From positions 1 to 39,845 of the forward strand of contig JAQVWF010000022.1 in assembly GCA_028698615.1 (NCBI GenBank): DNA of 39,845 nucleotides, in the 5' to 3' direction. The stretch is from Syntrophorhabdaceae bacterium. GTDB lineage: Bacteria; Desulfobacterota; Syntrophorhabdia; Syntrophorhabdales; Syntrophorhabdaceae. A model generated the notes under the pieces. It saw only the letters and a list, made by a program, of their open reading frames with translations, ran no database searches and was not told where the DNA came from. The translations under genes and the position numbers were made by a program. Below, piece after piece: positions 22,529 through 31,489 of the stretch (position 1 is its first letter; each line of letters opens with the position of its first letter).

Positions 22529-23832
22529 TAACACCTCTCACGGGGCTTGTCGGCACACTGTTGATGCTCTTCGTCATGCTTTTCCTCAGGATTCCCGTCG
22601 GGTTCGCCATGGCCCTCATGGGTTTTCTGGGAATGGCCTATGTGGTCAACTGGAATGCCGCCCTGGGCCTGATCGGCACAGATCTCTGGAACACCTTCTC
22701 TTCATACGGTCTTACCGTGATCCCCATGTTCATTTTTATGGGCCAGATCTGTTTCTATTCGGAGGTGAACCAGCGGCTCTACAATGCAGCCTACAAGTGG
22801 TTTGGAAGAGTAAGAGGCGGCCTGGGCATCACAACCGTTATGGCATGCGCGGGTTTCGCCGCGATATGCGGTTCCAATACGGCAACCGCCGCCACGATGA
22901 CCGCCGTTGCCCTGCCGGAAATGAAGAAATACAATTACAACCCCATATTGTCCTCCGGTTCCATTGCCGCCGGTTCCACGCTGGGTGTCGTCATACCCCC
23001 CAGCGTCGTCCTTGTGGTATATGGCATCTATACCGGTGAATCGATTGGCAAGCTCTTTTTCGGCAGTTTCGTTCCCGGTCTCATTCTTGCCCTGATGATG
23101 GCGGGTACTGTTTATGCAATGTGCGCCGTTCATCCCGGTTGGGGACCGAAGGGGCCGAAGTTCAGTTTTCTCGAACAGGTCAAGGCCCTCCCCGACGCTA
23201 TCGACATGGTGCTCATGTTCGGTATCATCATGTTCAGTCTCTACGCAGGGTTTTTCACCCCTTCCGAGGCGGGTGCGGCGGGGTCCGTGGTGGCGATCAT
23301 CATCAGCCTCATCCGTAGAAAACTCACGTGGAAGGGTTTCATCGGCGCCGTTATCGACACGGTCCGCATATCCTGCATGATCTTTCTGCTGGTGGCCGGC
23401 GCCGTTATCTTCGGTCGATTCCTGGCGGTCACCAGACTCCCCTACGAGGCCGCGGCATGGGTTTCAGGCCTTCCTGTTTCAAGCTGGATGATACTCTGGT
23501 CAATGCTTTTGATATACATCATAGGCGGCTGTGTCATGGACGCCCTCGCCTTCCTTCTCATCACCGTTCCGATCTTCTACCCCGTGGCACAGCGATTGGG
23601 GTACGATCCCATCTGGTTCGGCGTCATCATAACCATCGTCACGACCATGGGCGCCATAACTCCCCCTGTCGGCATAAACGCCTACGTGGTCTCCGGCATG
23701 TCAAAAGACATCGAGTTGTCGACTGTGTTTCGCGGTGTCGTATGGTTCCTGCCGTCTTTCGTCATAACCCTGATCCTTATCGAGATCTTCCCCGAGCTCG
23801 TTACATACTTCTCGGGACTAATCAAATACTGA
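22525..23832 (+). CDS. dctM: TRAP transporter large permease subunit (DctM family)
   Basis: A 435-residue membrane protein with about 12 hydrophobic helices. Family marks include IPVGFAMALMGF near the start, the AICGSNTATAATMTAVALPEM repeat-end segment, GVVIPPS, and near the C-terminus the matching ITPPVGINAYVV. It is the ion-coupled channel of the TRAP system. The gene ends just before a good bidirectional terminator, so the TRAP operon is dctP-dctQ-dctM only. Confidence 0.95.
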   Translation: MITPLTGLVGTLLMLFVMLFLRIPVGFAMALMGFLGMAYVVNWNAALGLIGTDLWNTFSSYGLTVIPMFIFMGQICFYSEVNQRLYNAAYKWFGRVRGGLGITTVMACAGFAAICGSNTATAATMTAVALPEMKKYNYNPILSSGSIAAGSTLGVVIPPSVVLVVYGIYTGESIGKLFFGSFVPGLILALMMAGTVYAMCAVHPGWGPKGPKFSFLEQVKALPDAIDMVLMFGIIMFSLYAGFFTPSEAGAAGSVVAIIISLIRRKLTWKGFIGAVIDTVRISCMIFLLVAGAVIFGRFLAVTRLPYEAAAWVSGLPVSSWMILWSMLLIYIIGGCVMDALAFLLITVPIFYPVAQRLGYDPIWFGVIITIVTTMGAITPPVGINAYVVSGMSKDIELSTVFRGVVWFLPSFVITLILIEIFPELVTYFSGLIKY

Positions 23833-23856
23833 TCAGCCGGTGCGGCGTGAAGAAAA

Positions 23857-23890
23857 AAAGAGCGGGCAGTCCGAAGACTGCCCGCTCTTT
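23857..23890. terminator. Bidirectional terminator between dctM and dehydratase gene
   Basis: A perfect 15-bp stem (23857-23871 with 23876-23890) with a CGAA tetraloop, A-rich on the left and T-rich on the right side, lies 24 nt after dctM. It can end dctM transcripts and, on the other strand, those of the convergent dehydratase gene. Confidence 0.9.
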
Positions 23891-23917
23891 CACGTCTCTT
23901 ATGCTGCCGTCGAAACC

Positions 23918-25348
23918 TTAATCGTCTATTCCCGCAAGCCGTTTAGCGGCTTTCTTCTTGTCATTGATGTTCGTTTCACGGAAGATCGTGACCCTGTGCG
24001 CCTCGGGAGAGCCGCCACCGTGGATGTCCGAGATCGTGTCGGCGCTTTCGAGGGCCAGCTTTTCCGCCAGGCGGTACATCTTGACCCGGTTCTCCACGGG
24101 AACGCTGTCGACGCCCTTGAGATATTTTCTCAGGAGGTCGCCGACTTCTCCGTTGGCAAAATCCCTGTCCGAAGGCAGGTCGGCCACAAATCCACCGCAG
24201 GCATCTATCATAAGCCTTGTCGCCTCGGACATCTCCTTGCCTTCGTGTATCTTGGAGGCATTGGCAAGCACCGTATCGATGAAGTACGTGCCCGAAGGCT
24301 GTTTCTTCCCCTCATAGGAAGATGCCAGACAGCATCCATACAGCGTCTCCGCCCTGTGGATCATGTCGATGACCTTCTGCTTCAGGTGGCCCACCTTTGT
24401 CGTGCCATTATAATCCATCAGGGTAAGCGCCGTGCCGACCATGCAGTCGATCTTGCCGGACTTGCAGCCGCCGTGGCTCTGGCGGTGAAGGGATGAGAAC
24501 TTTACAACCATGTCGGAGGCAAATTCCGTTTCCCCGCACATAAACACCCTTTCCCAGGGGACGAAGACGTCGTCAAAAATGAGGGTGGGACAGTACTTTG
24601 AATAACAGACGTTCCCGATATCGCAGCCGTCGAGTTCACGCATGTCGAGCGTGGAACGGCCAACCACATGGATCAAACCCTTCGTGTCCGCGGGAACGGC
24701 AAAGGAGAGTGCATAGTCCTTGTCGTCCTTCCCCATTGCACGGGAAGGAAGAACGATGATCTCGTGGGATGACAGGGAGCCCGTCTGGTGAGCCTTGGCG
24801 CCGCGGACCACTATGCCGTCAGCCTTCTTCTCGACAACCCGAATGAACATATCCTTGTCAGGCTGTTCATGGGGCGCCAGGGAACGATCTCCCTTGACGT
24901 CGGTGACACCCGCGTTGCCGGTAAGGTCATTCTTCTGCATATGCTTCAAGAATTCCTGGTAACGAGCATAGTACTCTGTCTTGTATTTCTCGTCGATGTC
25001 GTAGGTAACTATGGCAAGGGCCGTCAGACAGTCGAGCCCCGTGCACCTCTGATGACAGGTCCCCACGTGGTTTGCCACCCTGCGGTTCACCTTCACGCGG
25101 GCAACGAGATCCTCAATTGTCGATGGCGGAAGGGTGAAGCGGCTCACCGGTTCATTGATGAGCGGGCTTGTCGTGATCATAAGCCCGGGGTCGATCTCGG
25201 CCATCTCGTATGTTGCGCCCGTCGCTTCTATCCCTGCCCGAAGACGGGGATTATCCACTATGTTCGTGATGCGTTCACCGAACATGTACGCTGTCGGTTT
25301 GAGGGACCTCAATGATTCGATATATTCGTCTTTTGTTTTGATACCCAT
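23918..25348 (-). CDS. abfD: 4-hydroxybutyryl-CoA dehydratase/vinylacetyl-CoA isomerase
   Basis: A 476-residue flavin enzyme that turns 4-hydroxybutyryl-CoA into crotonyl-CoA with FAD and a [4Fe-4S] cluster. The cluster ligands of the Clostridium aminobutyricum enzyme (Cys99, Cys103, His292, Cys299, from memory) match Cys98, Cys102, His288 and Cys295 with the same spacings. This separates it from the related 4-hydroxyphenylacetate monooxygenases, which lack the cluster. GGAGG precedes the ATG. It lies 44 nt downstream of a GntR gene on the same strand, with succinyl-CoA-synthetase-like genes divergent beyond. It may serve 4-hydroxybutyrate or 4-aminobutyrate breakdown, or act as an isomerase on a related acyl-CoA. 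Confidence 0.92.
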   Translation of the reverse strand: MGIKTKDEYIESLRSLKPTAYMFGERITNIVDNPRLRAGIEATGATYEMAEIDPGLMITTSPLINEPVSRFTLPPSTIEDLVARVKVNRRVANHVGTCHQRCTGLDCLTALAIVTYDIDEKYKTEYYARYQEFLKHMQKNDLTGNAGVTDVKGDRSLAPHEQPDKDMFIRVVEKKADGIVVRGAKAHQTGSLSSHEIIVLPSRAMGKDDKDYALSFAVPADTKGLIHVVGRSTLDMRELDGCDIGNVCYSKYCPTLIFDDVFVPWERVFMCGETEFASDMVVKFSSLHRQSHGGCKSGKIDCMVGTALTLMDYNGTTKVGHLKQKVIDMIHRAETLYGCCLASSYEGKKQPSGTYFIDTVLANASKIHEGKEMSEATRLMIDACGGFVADLPSDRDFANGEVGDLLRKYLKGVDSVPVENRVKMYRLAEKLALESADTISDIHGGGSPEAHRVTIFRETNINDKKKAAKRLAGIDD

Positions 25349-25392
25349 TAGTAATTGCCTCCTCTAAATGGAATTCGGTATCCGACGTGTTC

Positions 25393-26088
25393 CTAGAATT
25401 GGGAACGTTCCTGCTCGGCAAGCATCTTCCGCACGCTTGACAATACCTGAACCTTCACGTTCGTGACGTGGTTCTTCAGCACCGTCTGCGCACGATCCAT
25501 ACTTCTTAATGAGACGGCGTCGTAGATCTCCTGATGTTCCTGGTCCGTCGCGACCAGCGATGACCTGGGCAGGTCGCTGTACTTGAGAAACAGGATATCG
25601 AAGAGATTTCGAAGTATCCGTATCTGGGTCTCTTTCTTGGAAAGCGAGGCCAGGGTAAGATGGAACTCCCTGTTCTTGAAAAGCCTCTCCTTAAGGTAAA
25701 AATCGCGTTCTGCGGAAAGATGTGCCTCAAGTGCGGCTTTGAGCTCTGAAAGCCCTTTCTTGTCGATGTTCTGGACAGTATCTGCGACCAGCGATGGCTC
25801 AATGAGCTCCCTCATCTCATAGATCTCCTCGATCTCCTTGAGACTGAAAGGCGACATGTAAAATCCCCTGTTCGTCTCATGGCAGACGAACCCGAGAAGC
25901 TCAAGCCTTCTGAGTGCCTGAATAATGGGCGTGGGGCTGAGGTCGAGCTTTTCCGCAAGGTCCCTGTAGGCGATCTTCTGTCCGGGCACGAGCTCCTTGG
26001 AGTAGATCATCCGCCGAATACCCTGGTACGCTATCTGACTGCTGTCTTCCGGTTGCTTGGTTGGTTTTTTTGTCTTTGTCTGTGCCAT
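25393..26088 (-). CDS. GntR-family transcriptional regulator (FCD type)
   Basis: A 231-residue regulator with an N-terminal winged helix (about residues 18-85; LSPTPIIQALRRLELLGFV) and an FCD-like helical ligand domain. It is not a close copy of the GntR protein at 11783-12505. The ATG at 26088 has only a weak AAAG ribosome site; the longer frame runs into AT-rich intergenic DNA. It is co-directional with the dehydratase gene (44 nt) and divergent from the synthetase genes, so it probably controls both. Confidence 0.88.
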   Translation of the reverse strand: MAQTKTKKPTKQPEDSSQIAYQGIRRMIYSKELVPGQKIAYRDLAEKLDLSPTPIIQALRRLELLGFVCHETNRGFYMSPFSLKEIEEIYEMRELIEPSLVADTVQNIDKKGLSELKAALEAHLSAERDFYLKERLFKNREFHLTLASLSKKETQIRILRNLFDILFLKYSDLPRSSLVATDQEHQEIYDAVSLRSMDRAQTVLKNHVTNVKVQVLSSVRKMLAEQERSQF

Positions 26089-26347
26089 GAGTAACTTTAC
26101 ATAAATAAAATCACAAATGCAATTATATTTTTTAAAAAAATGTAACGGGTCATGGGATTGAAGTCTGTGCACTATAACTCATTACCCATTGCCTATGACC
26201 GATTACCCCTCTTCTTCATTCACTTTATAATCACATTATTAATCAACAGCATTGACATCAAATGACATTACATTTATACTTGATGGTTGTAATTCCGGCT
26301 TACGCCGGGTTGCACATGAAGCCAAATCAACAAAAAGGGATCCCGAT
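26089..26347 (+). promoter_or_regulatory. Divergent intergenic region with consensus promoter for sucC
   Basis: TTGACA (26252-26257) and TATACT (26275-26280) are exactly 17 bp apart, a near-perfect sigma-70 promoter for the synthetase genes, with start near 26287. The inverted repeat CATCAA/TTGATG (26256-26261 and 26280-26285) overlaps both boxes and could be an operator. Further left, 26142-26160 and 26187-26207 form an imperfect large palindrome with TTACCC-type sequence. A CCGGC/GCCGG hairpin (26295-26308) lies in the leader. Confidence 0.7.
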
Positions 26348-27532
26348 ATGAGACTTCACGAATATGAAGCACTGGACATTTTTGAACAGAACCACATACC
26401 TGTTCCCCGGCGCGAGCTTGTCGGCGACATGCACGATGCCCTCCATGTTGCCAGCGAAATAGGATATCCCGTCATCATCAAGGCACAGGTCCTTGTCGGC
26501 GGTCGGGGACTTGCCGGCGGCATCAGGACGGCATCGAACCCGGACGAGCTGAAAGAGGCGGCGGATGAGCTTTTCACCTCCGAGATCAAAGGGATGCCGG
26601 TCCGAAAAGTACTGGTGTGCCAGAAGGTGGACATCGTCAAGGAATTCTATCTCGGTATGACCGTGGACGGTTATTCAGGCAAACCTGTCATCGTCGTCAG
26701 CACCGAGGGCGGTGTGCTCATTGAGGAAACCGCGAAGACGTCGCCGGAGCGGATCGCCGCCATCCATATCGAGCCTTCTTTCGGTTATTACCCCTACCAG
26801 TCCCGCAGCCTGCTGAGAATGCTCGGTCTCGATCACAAGCTCATAACCCCCTGGAGCGAGATAATCGGCCAGCTCTATCATATTGCTACGCGATACGAGG
26901 CCCTCATCGCCGAGATCAACCCCCTCGTTGTCCTGTCCAACGGCGCGTTAATGGCTGTCGATGCCGTGCTTGAAGTGGACGACTCCGCCCTTTCGCGGAT
27001 ACGCTTTCCCCTTCCTGACCGCGTCGACCGCATAGAGAATCCCCTGGAAAGAAGAGGAAGGGAGATCGGCGTCACCTACGTGGACCTCGATGGCGACATA
27101 GGCCTCATTTCCTCCGGTGCGGGGCTGGGTATGGCCTCCATGGACATCATCGGCCAGAGGATGAAACCGGCCAACTTCCTTGAAACCGGCGGAGGTATTA
27201 CCGCAGACCTATTGTACAGGTGCATGGAACTCATCATGATGAAACCTGACCTGAGGGGCATATTCATCAATGTTTACGGCGGCATCAACCCCATTCACGA
27301 AGGTGCGAAGGGGGTCATCAGATACATGAACGAGCACAACGTGAAGATTCCCGTTGTTGCCAAGGCACTGGGCAACCGGCAGGAAGAGACATGGGAAATA
27401 TTCAGGTCAGGCGGGGTCCATGTCGTAACAGAAGCCGCCACGGAGAAGGCCGTCGATGTTCTCTACAAGCTCGTCGGACCGGGCAAGAAGACTTCCGCAG
27501 GCCGCCCGAAGGCCCCGGCAAAGACCAGGTGA
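26348..27532 (+). CDS. sucC: Succinyl-CoA synthetase beta-subunit-like (ATP-grasp CoA ligase)
   Basis: A 394-residue ATP-grasp protein that begins with the classic MRLHEYEALDIF and has VGGRGLAGG (nucleotide loop), AEINPLV, SGAGLGMASMDII and ANFLETGGG. The C-terminal INVYGGINPIHEGAKG differs from usual SucC (FGGI then a Cys/Asp motif), so the acid may not be succinate; malate- or other acyl-CoA ligases share the fold. It would make or split an acyl-CoA with ATP or GTP together with the next gene. I use the ATG at 26348 with AAGGGA upstream, since an upstream TTG lies inside the promoter -35 box. The last 18 residues are Lys/Pro/Ala-rich and unlike the family. Confidence 0.85.
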   Translation: MRLHEYEALDIFEQNHIPVPRRELVGDMHDALHVASEIGYPVIIKAQVLVGGRGLAGGIRTASNPDELKEAADELFTSEIKGMPVRKVLVCQKVDIVKEFYLGMTVDGYSGKPVIVVSTEGGVLIEETAKTSPERIAAIHIEPSFGYYPYQSRSLLRMLGLDHKLITPWSEIIGQLYHIATRYEALIAEINPLVVLSNGALMAVDAVLEVDDSALSRIRFPLPDRVDRIENPLERRGREIGVTYVDLDGDIGLISSGAGLGMASMDIIGQRMKPANFLETGGGITADLLYRCMELIMMKPDLRGIFINVYGGINPIHEGAKGVIRYMNEHNVKIPVVAKALGNRQEETWEIFRSGGVHVVTEAATEKAVDVLYKLVGPGKKTSAGRPKAPAKTR

Positions 27533-27592
27533 TCCCATTCAGCCTATGAATATGAACCGATCATCGATAATTGAACTATATGAGGTTTTCCT

Positions 27593-28465
27593 ATGAGCAT
27601 ACTCATGAATGATTCCACACGTGTTATAGTACAGGGCATCACCGGCCGCATCGGAAGTGCCCAGACCCACTGGATGCTGGAATACGGCACGAGGGTTGTG
27701 GGCGGCGTCACTCCGGGAAAGGGGGGAACCAACGTCGAAGGCGTTCCCGTTTTCAACAGCGTCCTGGAGGCCGTAAAGGAAACGGGGGCCAACGCATCGG
27801 TCTTCTTTGTTCCCGCCGCCTTTGTGCTCGATGCATTTCTGGAGACCATCGATGCCGGGGTAAAGCTCATTGTGATCGTCCCCGAACATATACCCGTCAA
27901 GGATGTCCTGAGAATGCGCAGCTACGCCATTGAAAGGGGCGTCTTCGCCCTGGGACCCACAACGCCCGGCATCCTTGTCCCCGGTATGGGCAAGATGGGC
28001 ATCATGCCCGCATCGCTCTTCGCACCGGGCCGGGTGGGAATCATCTCACGAAGCGGAACGCTTTCCTACGAGTTTGCGGGGATACTCTCCGAAAGCAACG
28101 TGGGACAGAGCACCGTCGTGGGCATGGGGGCGGACCCCGTAGTTCTCAGGAATCTTGCCGATATCCTGGAGCTTTTTGAAAGAGACAAAGATACTGATGC
28201 GGTCATCGTTGTGGGAGAGGTCGGGGGAGAGCAAGAAGAAAAAGCCGCCGGCTTCATTGCCAGGCAGATGAAGAAACCCGTTGCCGCCTACATAGCGGGC
28301 CGCTATTCGCCGCAGGGCAAGAAGATGGGCCACGCCGGCGCCATAGTGCGCGGCAGCACCGGAACCGTCCCAGGTAAACACGAGGCGCTCCGCGCCGCCG
28401 GAGTTGAGATCCTTGAGACTCCCATCGACGTCGCACAATGGGCGAGAAAACATAAATTGAAGTAG
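27593..28465 (+). CDS. sucD: Succinyl-CoA synthetase alpha-subunit-like (phosphohistidine subunit)
   Basis: A 290-residue CoA-binding subunit, the usual SucD length. The CoA-binding Rossmann loop is VQGITGRIGS (13-22), SRSGTLSYE is at 152-160, and the phosphorylated His is His247 in KKMGHAGAIV. GAGG lies 8 nt before the ATG at 27593; an alternative ATG at 27605 is possible. It follows sucC by 60 nt. Paired with the dehydratase module across the promoter, it could link succinyl-CoA or 4-hydroxybutyryl-CoA to ATP. Confidence 0.9.
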   Translation: MSILMNDSTRVIVQGITGRIGSAQTHWMLEYGTRVVGGVTPGKGGTNVEGVPVFNSVLEAVKETGANASVFFVPAAFVLDAFLETIDAGVKLIVIVPEHIPVKDVLRMRSYAIERGVFALGPTTPGILVPGMGKMGIMPASLFAPGRVGIISRSGTLSYEFAGILSESNVGQSTVVGMGADPVVLRNLADILELFERDKDTDAVIVVGEVGGEQEEKAAGFIARQMKKPVAAYIAGRYSPQGKKMGHAGAIVRGSTGTVPGKHEALRAAGVEILETPIDVAQWARKHKLK

Positions 28466-28547
28466 ATGATAGGCACGGTGCGACAGGATAGAGAGGGCAA
28501 GAATTCCTGCATGAGTCAGCCTTTTCCCGGACGGTCCAAGGGTTTTC

Positions 28548-28575
28548 CGTCATTCCGGCCTTCCCCGGAATGACG
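28548..28575. repeat. REP-like palindrome after sucD
   Basis: A perfect 11-bp inverted repeat (CGTCATTCCGG and its complement, 6-base loop) lies 82 nt after sucD without a T-run. Its CATTCCGG core resembles intergenic palindromes common in many proteobacteria, and the CCGGC hairpin at 26295 shares part of it. It may stabilise or end the sucCD message. Confidence 0.6.
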
Positions 28576-28738
28576 ACCCCTGGGGTATTCGGCAGGAGGT
28601 TGACTTTTACAATTCCTGTTTCTTCCTGTGGCCCATTGTCCATTACCCGCCTCTTTGTATCTCGCTTTACATAAGAATCTGTTCCCAACGTTGTAAAATA
28701 GTGCTAACCTTTGCAAATCACTACAATCAGGAGATCGC

Positions 28739-31429
28739 ATGGTAATAAGCCGCAGGAAACGGTTCATCTTGATAGCTTCGGTTCTGGTCCTTCTCGCTGC
28801 CCTTTCACGGCTCGTGGGCCTTTATGTGGATTGGCTTTTCTTCGTGGAAACGGGGTATCAATTTGTATTCTCGCGGGTCATCTCCGTTGAGCTCCTTTCG
28901 GGTCTGGCTTTCGGCGCATTCGCATTCCTCTTTATTTTCGCCAATACAAGACTCATCAACAGGATAGGGTTCCCGGAAGCGAGCATCACCCTCAACGGTT
29001 ATACAACGGTGTCGCTAAGCATGGACAGACTGGCAAGCCTTTCGCGGCTTCTGGGTCTTCTGGTCTGCATTTTTGTCGGCATCCTCGGGGCATTGTGGGG
29101 GGCCGGCCTTTGGGACCAGATCCTTTTCTTCCTGAACGGCGTCGCAACGGGGGTTTCCGACCCGATCTTCGGAAGGGATGTGGGGTTTTATTTCTTTAAG
29201 CTGCCCTTGTATCAATCACTGAGTTCGTACCTGGGTTTTCTCCTTTTCATGTCGCTGGTCATCAGTATTGTGTCCTACACCATCAGGCGCGGTTTTCACG
29301 TGAGCCGCTTCCAGTTCTTCATAGCAAAGGAGATACGCATCCACCTCGGTATTCTCGGCGCGCTGGTGCTTTTCAAGACAGCCTTCGGCTTTTACCTGGA
29401 CAGGTTCGACCTGCTCTATGCATCCCACCAGATCATCGCCGGAGCCGGCTACACCGACGTTTATGCAAAGCTTTTTGTCTTGAACATGCTGATGTACCTC
29501 TCCGTTATCGCCGGGGCGGCCTTTGTCATCGCTTTTGCGAAGAGCAGATTCACGGCCGCCTTCTATCCCGTCGGGGCTGTCATCGCCGTTTACATTATCG
29601 GCATGGTCGTTTATCCGGGCTTGCTGCAAAACTTCAAGGTAACACCCAACGAACTCGACCTGGAAAAACCTTTTATACAGCACCACATCGCATTTACCCG
29701 GTACGGGTACGGCCTTGAAAAAATCGACCTGAAGCCTTTCAATGTTTCGTACAACCTCTCTGCAAAAGATATTCAGAAGAACGATACCACGATCAGGAAC
29801 ATCAGGCTCTGGGATGAAGGCCCGCTCCTCAAGACATTGAGCCAACTCCAGCAGATACGGACATACTACAAGTTCACGAGCATCGATAACGACAGGTACG
29901 GGATCGATGGAAAGTACCTGCAGGTGATGCTGTCCGCCAGGGAGCTCTCCTATGACGACCTGCCGAGCAAGTCATGGATCAACGAAAAGCTGGTCTTTAC
30001 CCATGGCAACGGTGTTTCGTTGGCCCATGTGGCCAGGATCACCCCGGAGGGCCTGCCCGAGTTCGTAATGAAGGACATACCACCCGCTTCCACCACGAAA
30101 GACATAAAGGTGACCACCCCCGAGATCTATTTCGGTGAGCTTACCGGCAGCTATGCCATCGCAAATACACGAATCCCCGAGTTCAGCTATCCCACCGCCG
30201 AGGGCAATGTCTACAGTTCCTACAAAGGGTCCGGCGGTGTGGCCTTCGATTCGATCTTCAAAAGGCTGGTCTTTGCATCCCATTTTAAAGATGCCAAGAT
30301 ACTTCTCTCGTCAGACATCAAGCCCGACAGCCGCATCCTGTATTTCCGCAACATAACGGAAAGGGTTCGCAAGGCAACGCCCTTCCTCTCCCTGGACCAG
30401 GACCCCTACATGGTCATATCCGACTCGGGAAAGCTTTACTGGATGATCGACGCATACACGGTTTCAACACGCCTGCCCTATTCCAGGCAACTGCGCAACA
30501 GGGTAAACTACATGAGAAACTCCGTCAAGGTGACCGTCGACGCATACAACGGCGCGATCAAGTACTACCTGAGCGATCCCGACGACCCCATCGCAAAGGT
30601 ATACAACGCCATATTCCCCGGTCTCTTTCAGAATCTCAACGCAATGCCGGAAGACTTGAGGAGACACATACGTTATCCAAGGGACCTTTTCAAGACCCAG
30701 GCATCCCTCTATGCCACCTATCATATGGACGATCCGAAGACGTTCTACAACAAAGAGGACCTCTGGGAGATCCCTTCTTATGGCGACAAATCGATGGAAC
30801 CCTACTACCTGATCATGAAGCTCCCCGGCGAAAAAGCCGAGGAGTATGTGCTTCTCGCCCCTTACACACCGGCCAAACGGGACAATCTCGCGGCATGGTT
30901 CGCCGCCCGGTGTGATGCCCCCAACTATGGGAAACTGATCGTCTACACCTTCCCCAGAGACCGCCTTATCTACGGCCCGAGGCAGATCGACGCACGCATC
31001 GACCAGGATTCCTACATATCCCAGCAACTCACGCTCTGGGGACAGAGAGGGTCCCAGGTCATACGGGGCAGTCTCCTGATCATCCCCGTGGAGTCGGCCT
31101 TGCTCTATATCCAGCCGCTTTTCCTCTCTGCGGCGGACAAGGGCGGACTGCCGGAACTAAGTCGGGTCATCGTGGCCTACGAGAACAATGTCGTCATGGA
31201 GGAAAGTCTCGAGGCGGCCTTTCAAAAGATATTCGGCGGCAGGGGATTGGCTCCTTCCGCGGCGCAGGCAAAAGGCGCACCGTCGTCCTCCTCAAGTATC
31301 AATGATCTGGCCAAACAGGCCAGCAGCACATTCGAACGCATGATGCAGCTCCAACGCCAGGGAGACTGGGCCGGCTACGGAGACCAGTTGAAGAAACTGG
31401 AAAAGCTGCTCAAAAATATGACAAAATGA
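28739..31429 (+). CDS. UPF0182 family large membrane protein
   Basis: An 896-residue protein of the uncharacterised UPF0182 family, at its usual length. The first 300 residues carry about seven hydrophobic helices (roughly 8-30, 50-70, 101-123, 160-181, 200-220, 240-265, 272-293). The rest is a long soluble domain, probably outside the membrane, with the conserved RLPYSRQ and YRNRVNYMRNSVK-like segments. The C-terminal 60 residues are Ser/Ala/Gln-rich with a short helical tail. An AGGAG site precedes the ATG. No function is known to me, and no operon partner gives a clue. Confidence 0.9.
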   Translation: MVISRRKRFILIASVLVLLAALSRLVGLYVDWLFFVETGYQFVFSRVISVELLSGLAFGAFAFLFIFANTRLINRIGFPEASITLNGYTTVSLSMDRLASLSRLLGLLVCIFVGILGALWGAGLWDQILFFLNGVATGVSDPIFGRDVGFYFFKLPLYQSLSSYLGFLLFMSLVISIVSYTIRRGFHVSRFQFFIAKEIRIHLGILGALVLFKTAFGFYLDRFDLLYASHQIIAGAGYTDVYAKLFVLNMLMYLSVIAGAAFVIAFAKSRFTAAFYPVGAVIAVYIIGMVVYPGLLQNFKVTPNELDLEKPFIQHHIAFTRYGYGLEKIDLKPFNVSYNLSAKDIQKNDTTIRNIRLWDEGPLLKTLSQLQQIRTYYKFTSIDNDRYGIDGKYLQVMLSARELSYDDLPSKSWINEKLVFTHGNGVSLAHVARITPEGLPEFVMKDIPPASTTKDIKVTTPEIYFGELTGSYAIANTRIPEFSYPTAEGNVYSSYKGSGGVAFDSIFKRLVFASHFKDAKILLSSDIKPDSRILYFRNITERVRKATPFLSLDQDPYMVISDSGKLYWMIDAYTVSTRLPYSRQLRNRVNYMRNSVKVTVDAYNGAIKYYLSDPDDPIAKVYNAIFPGLFQNLNAMPEDLRRHIRYPRDLFKTQASLYATYHMDDPKTFYNKEDLWEIPSYGDKSMEPYYLIMKLPGEKAEEYVLLAPYTPAKRDNLAAWFAARCDAPNYGKLIVYTFPRDRLIYGPRQIDARIDQDSYISQQLTLWGQRGSQVIRGSLLIIPVESALLYIQPLFLSAADKGGLPELSRVIVAYENNVVMEESLEAAFQKIFGGRGLAPSAAQAKGAPSSSSSINDLAKQASSTFERMMQLQRQGDWAGYGDQLKKLEKLLKNMTK

Positions 31430-31489
31430 AAACAACGTCTCGGCACAGTTGCTGAGACCTGAAACTGTCTTTTCGGTCAGGAGGTTTGG

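Noticed and set aside
23918-25348. 4-hydroxyphenylacetate 3-monooxygenase
   Set aside because: Same superfamily, but the four cluster ligands at the right spacing identify the anaerobic dehydratase branch.
26252-26347. TTG start giving 32 extra residues on the SucC-like protein
   Set aside because: That TTG is part of the TTGACA promoter box, and the protein family begins at MRLHEYEA.
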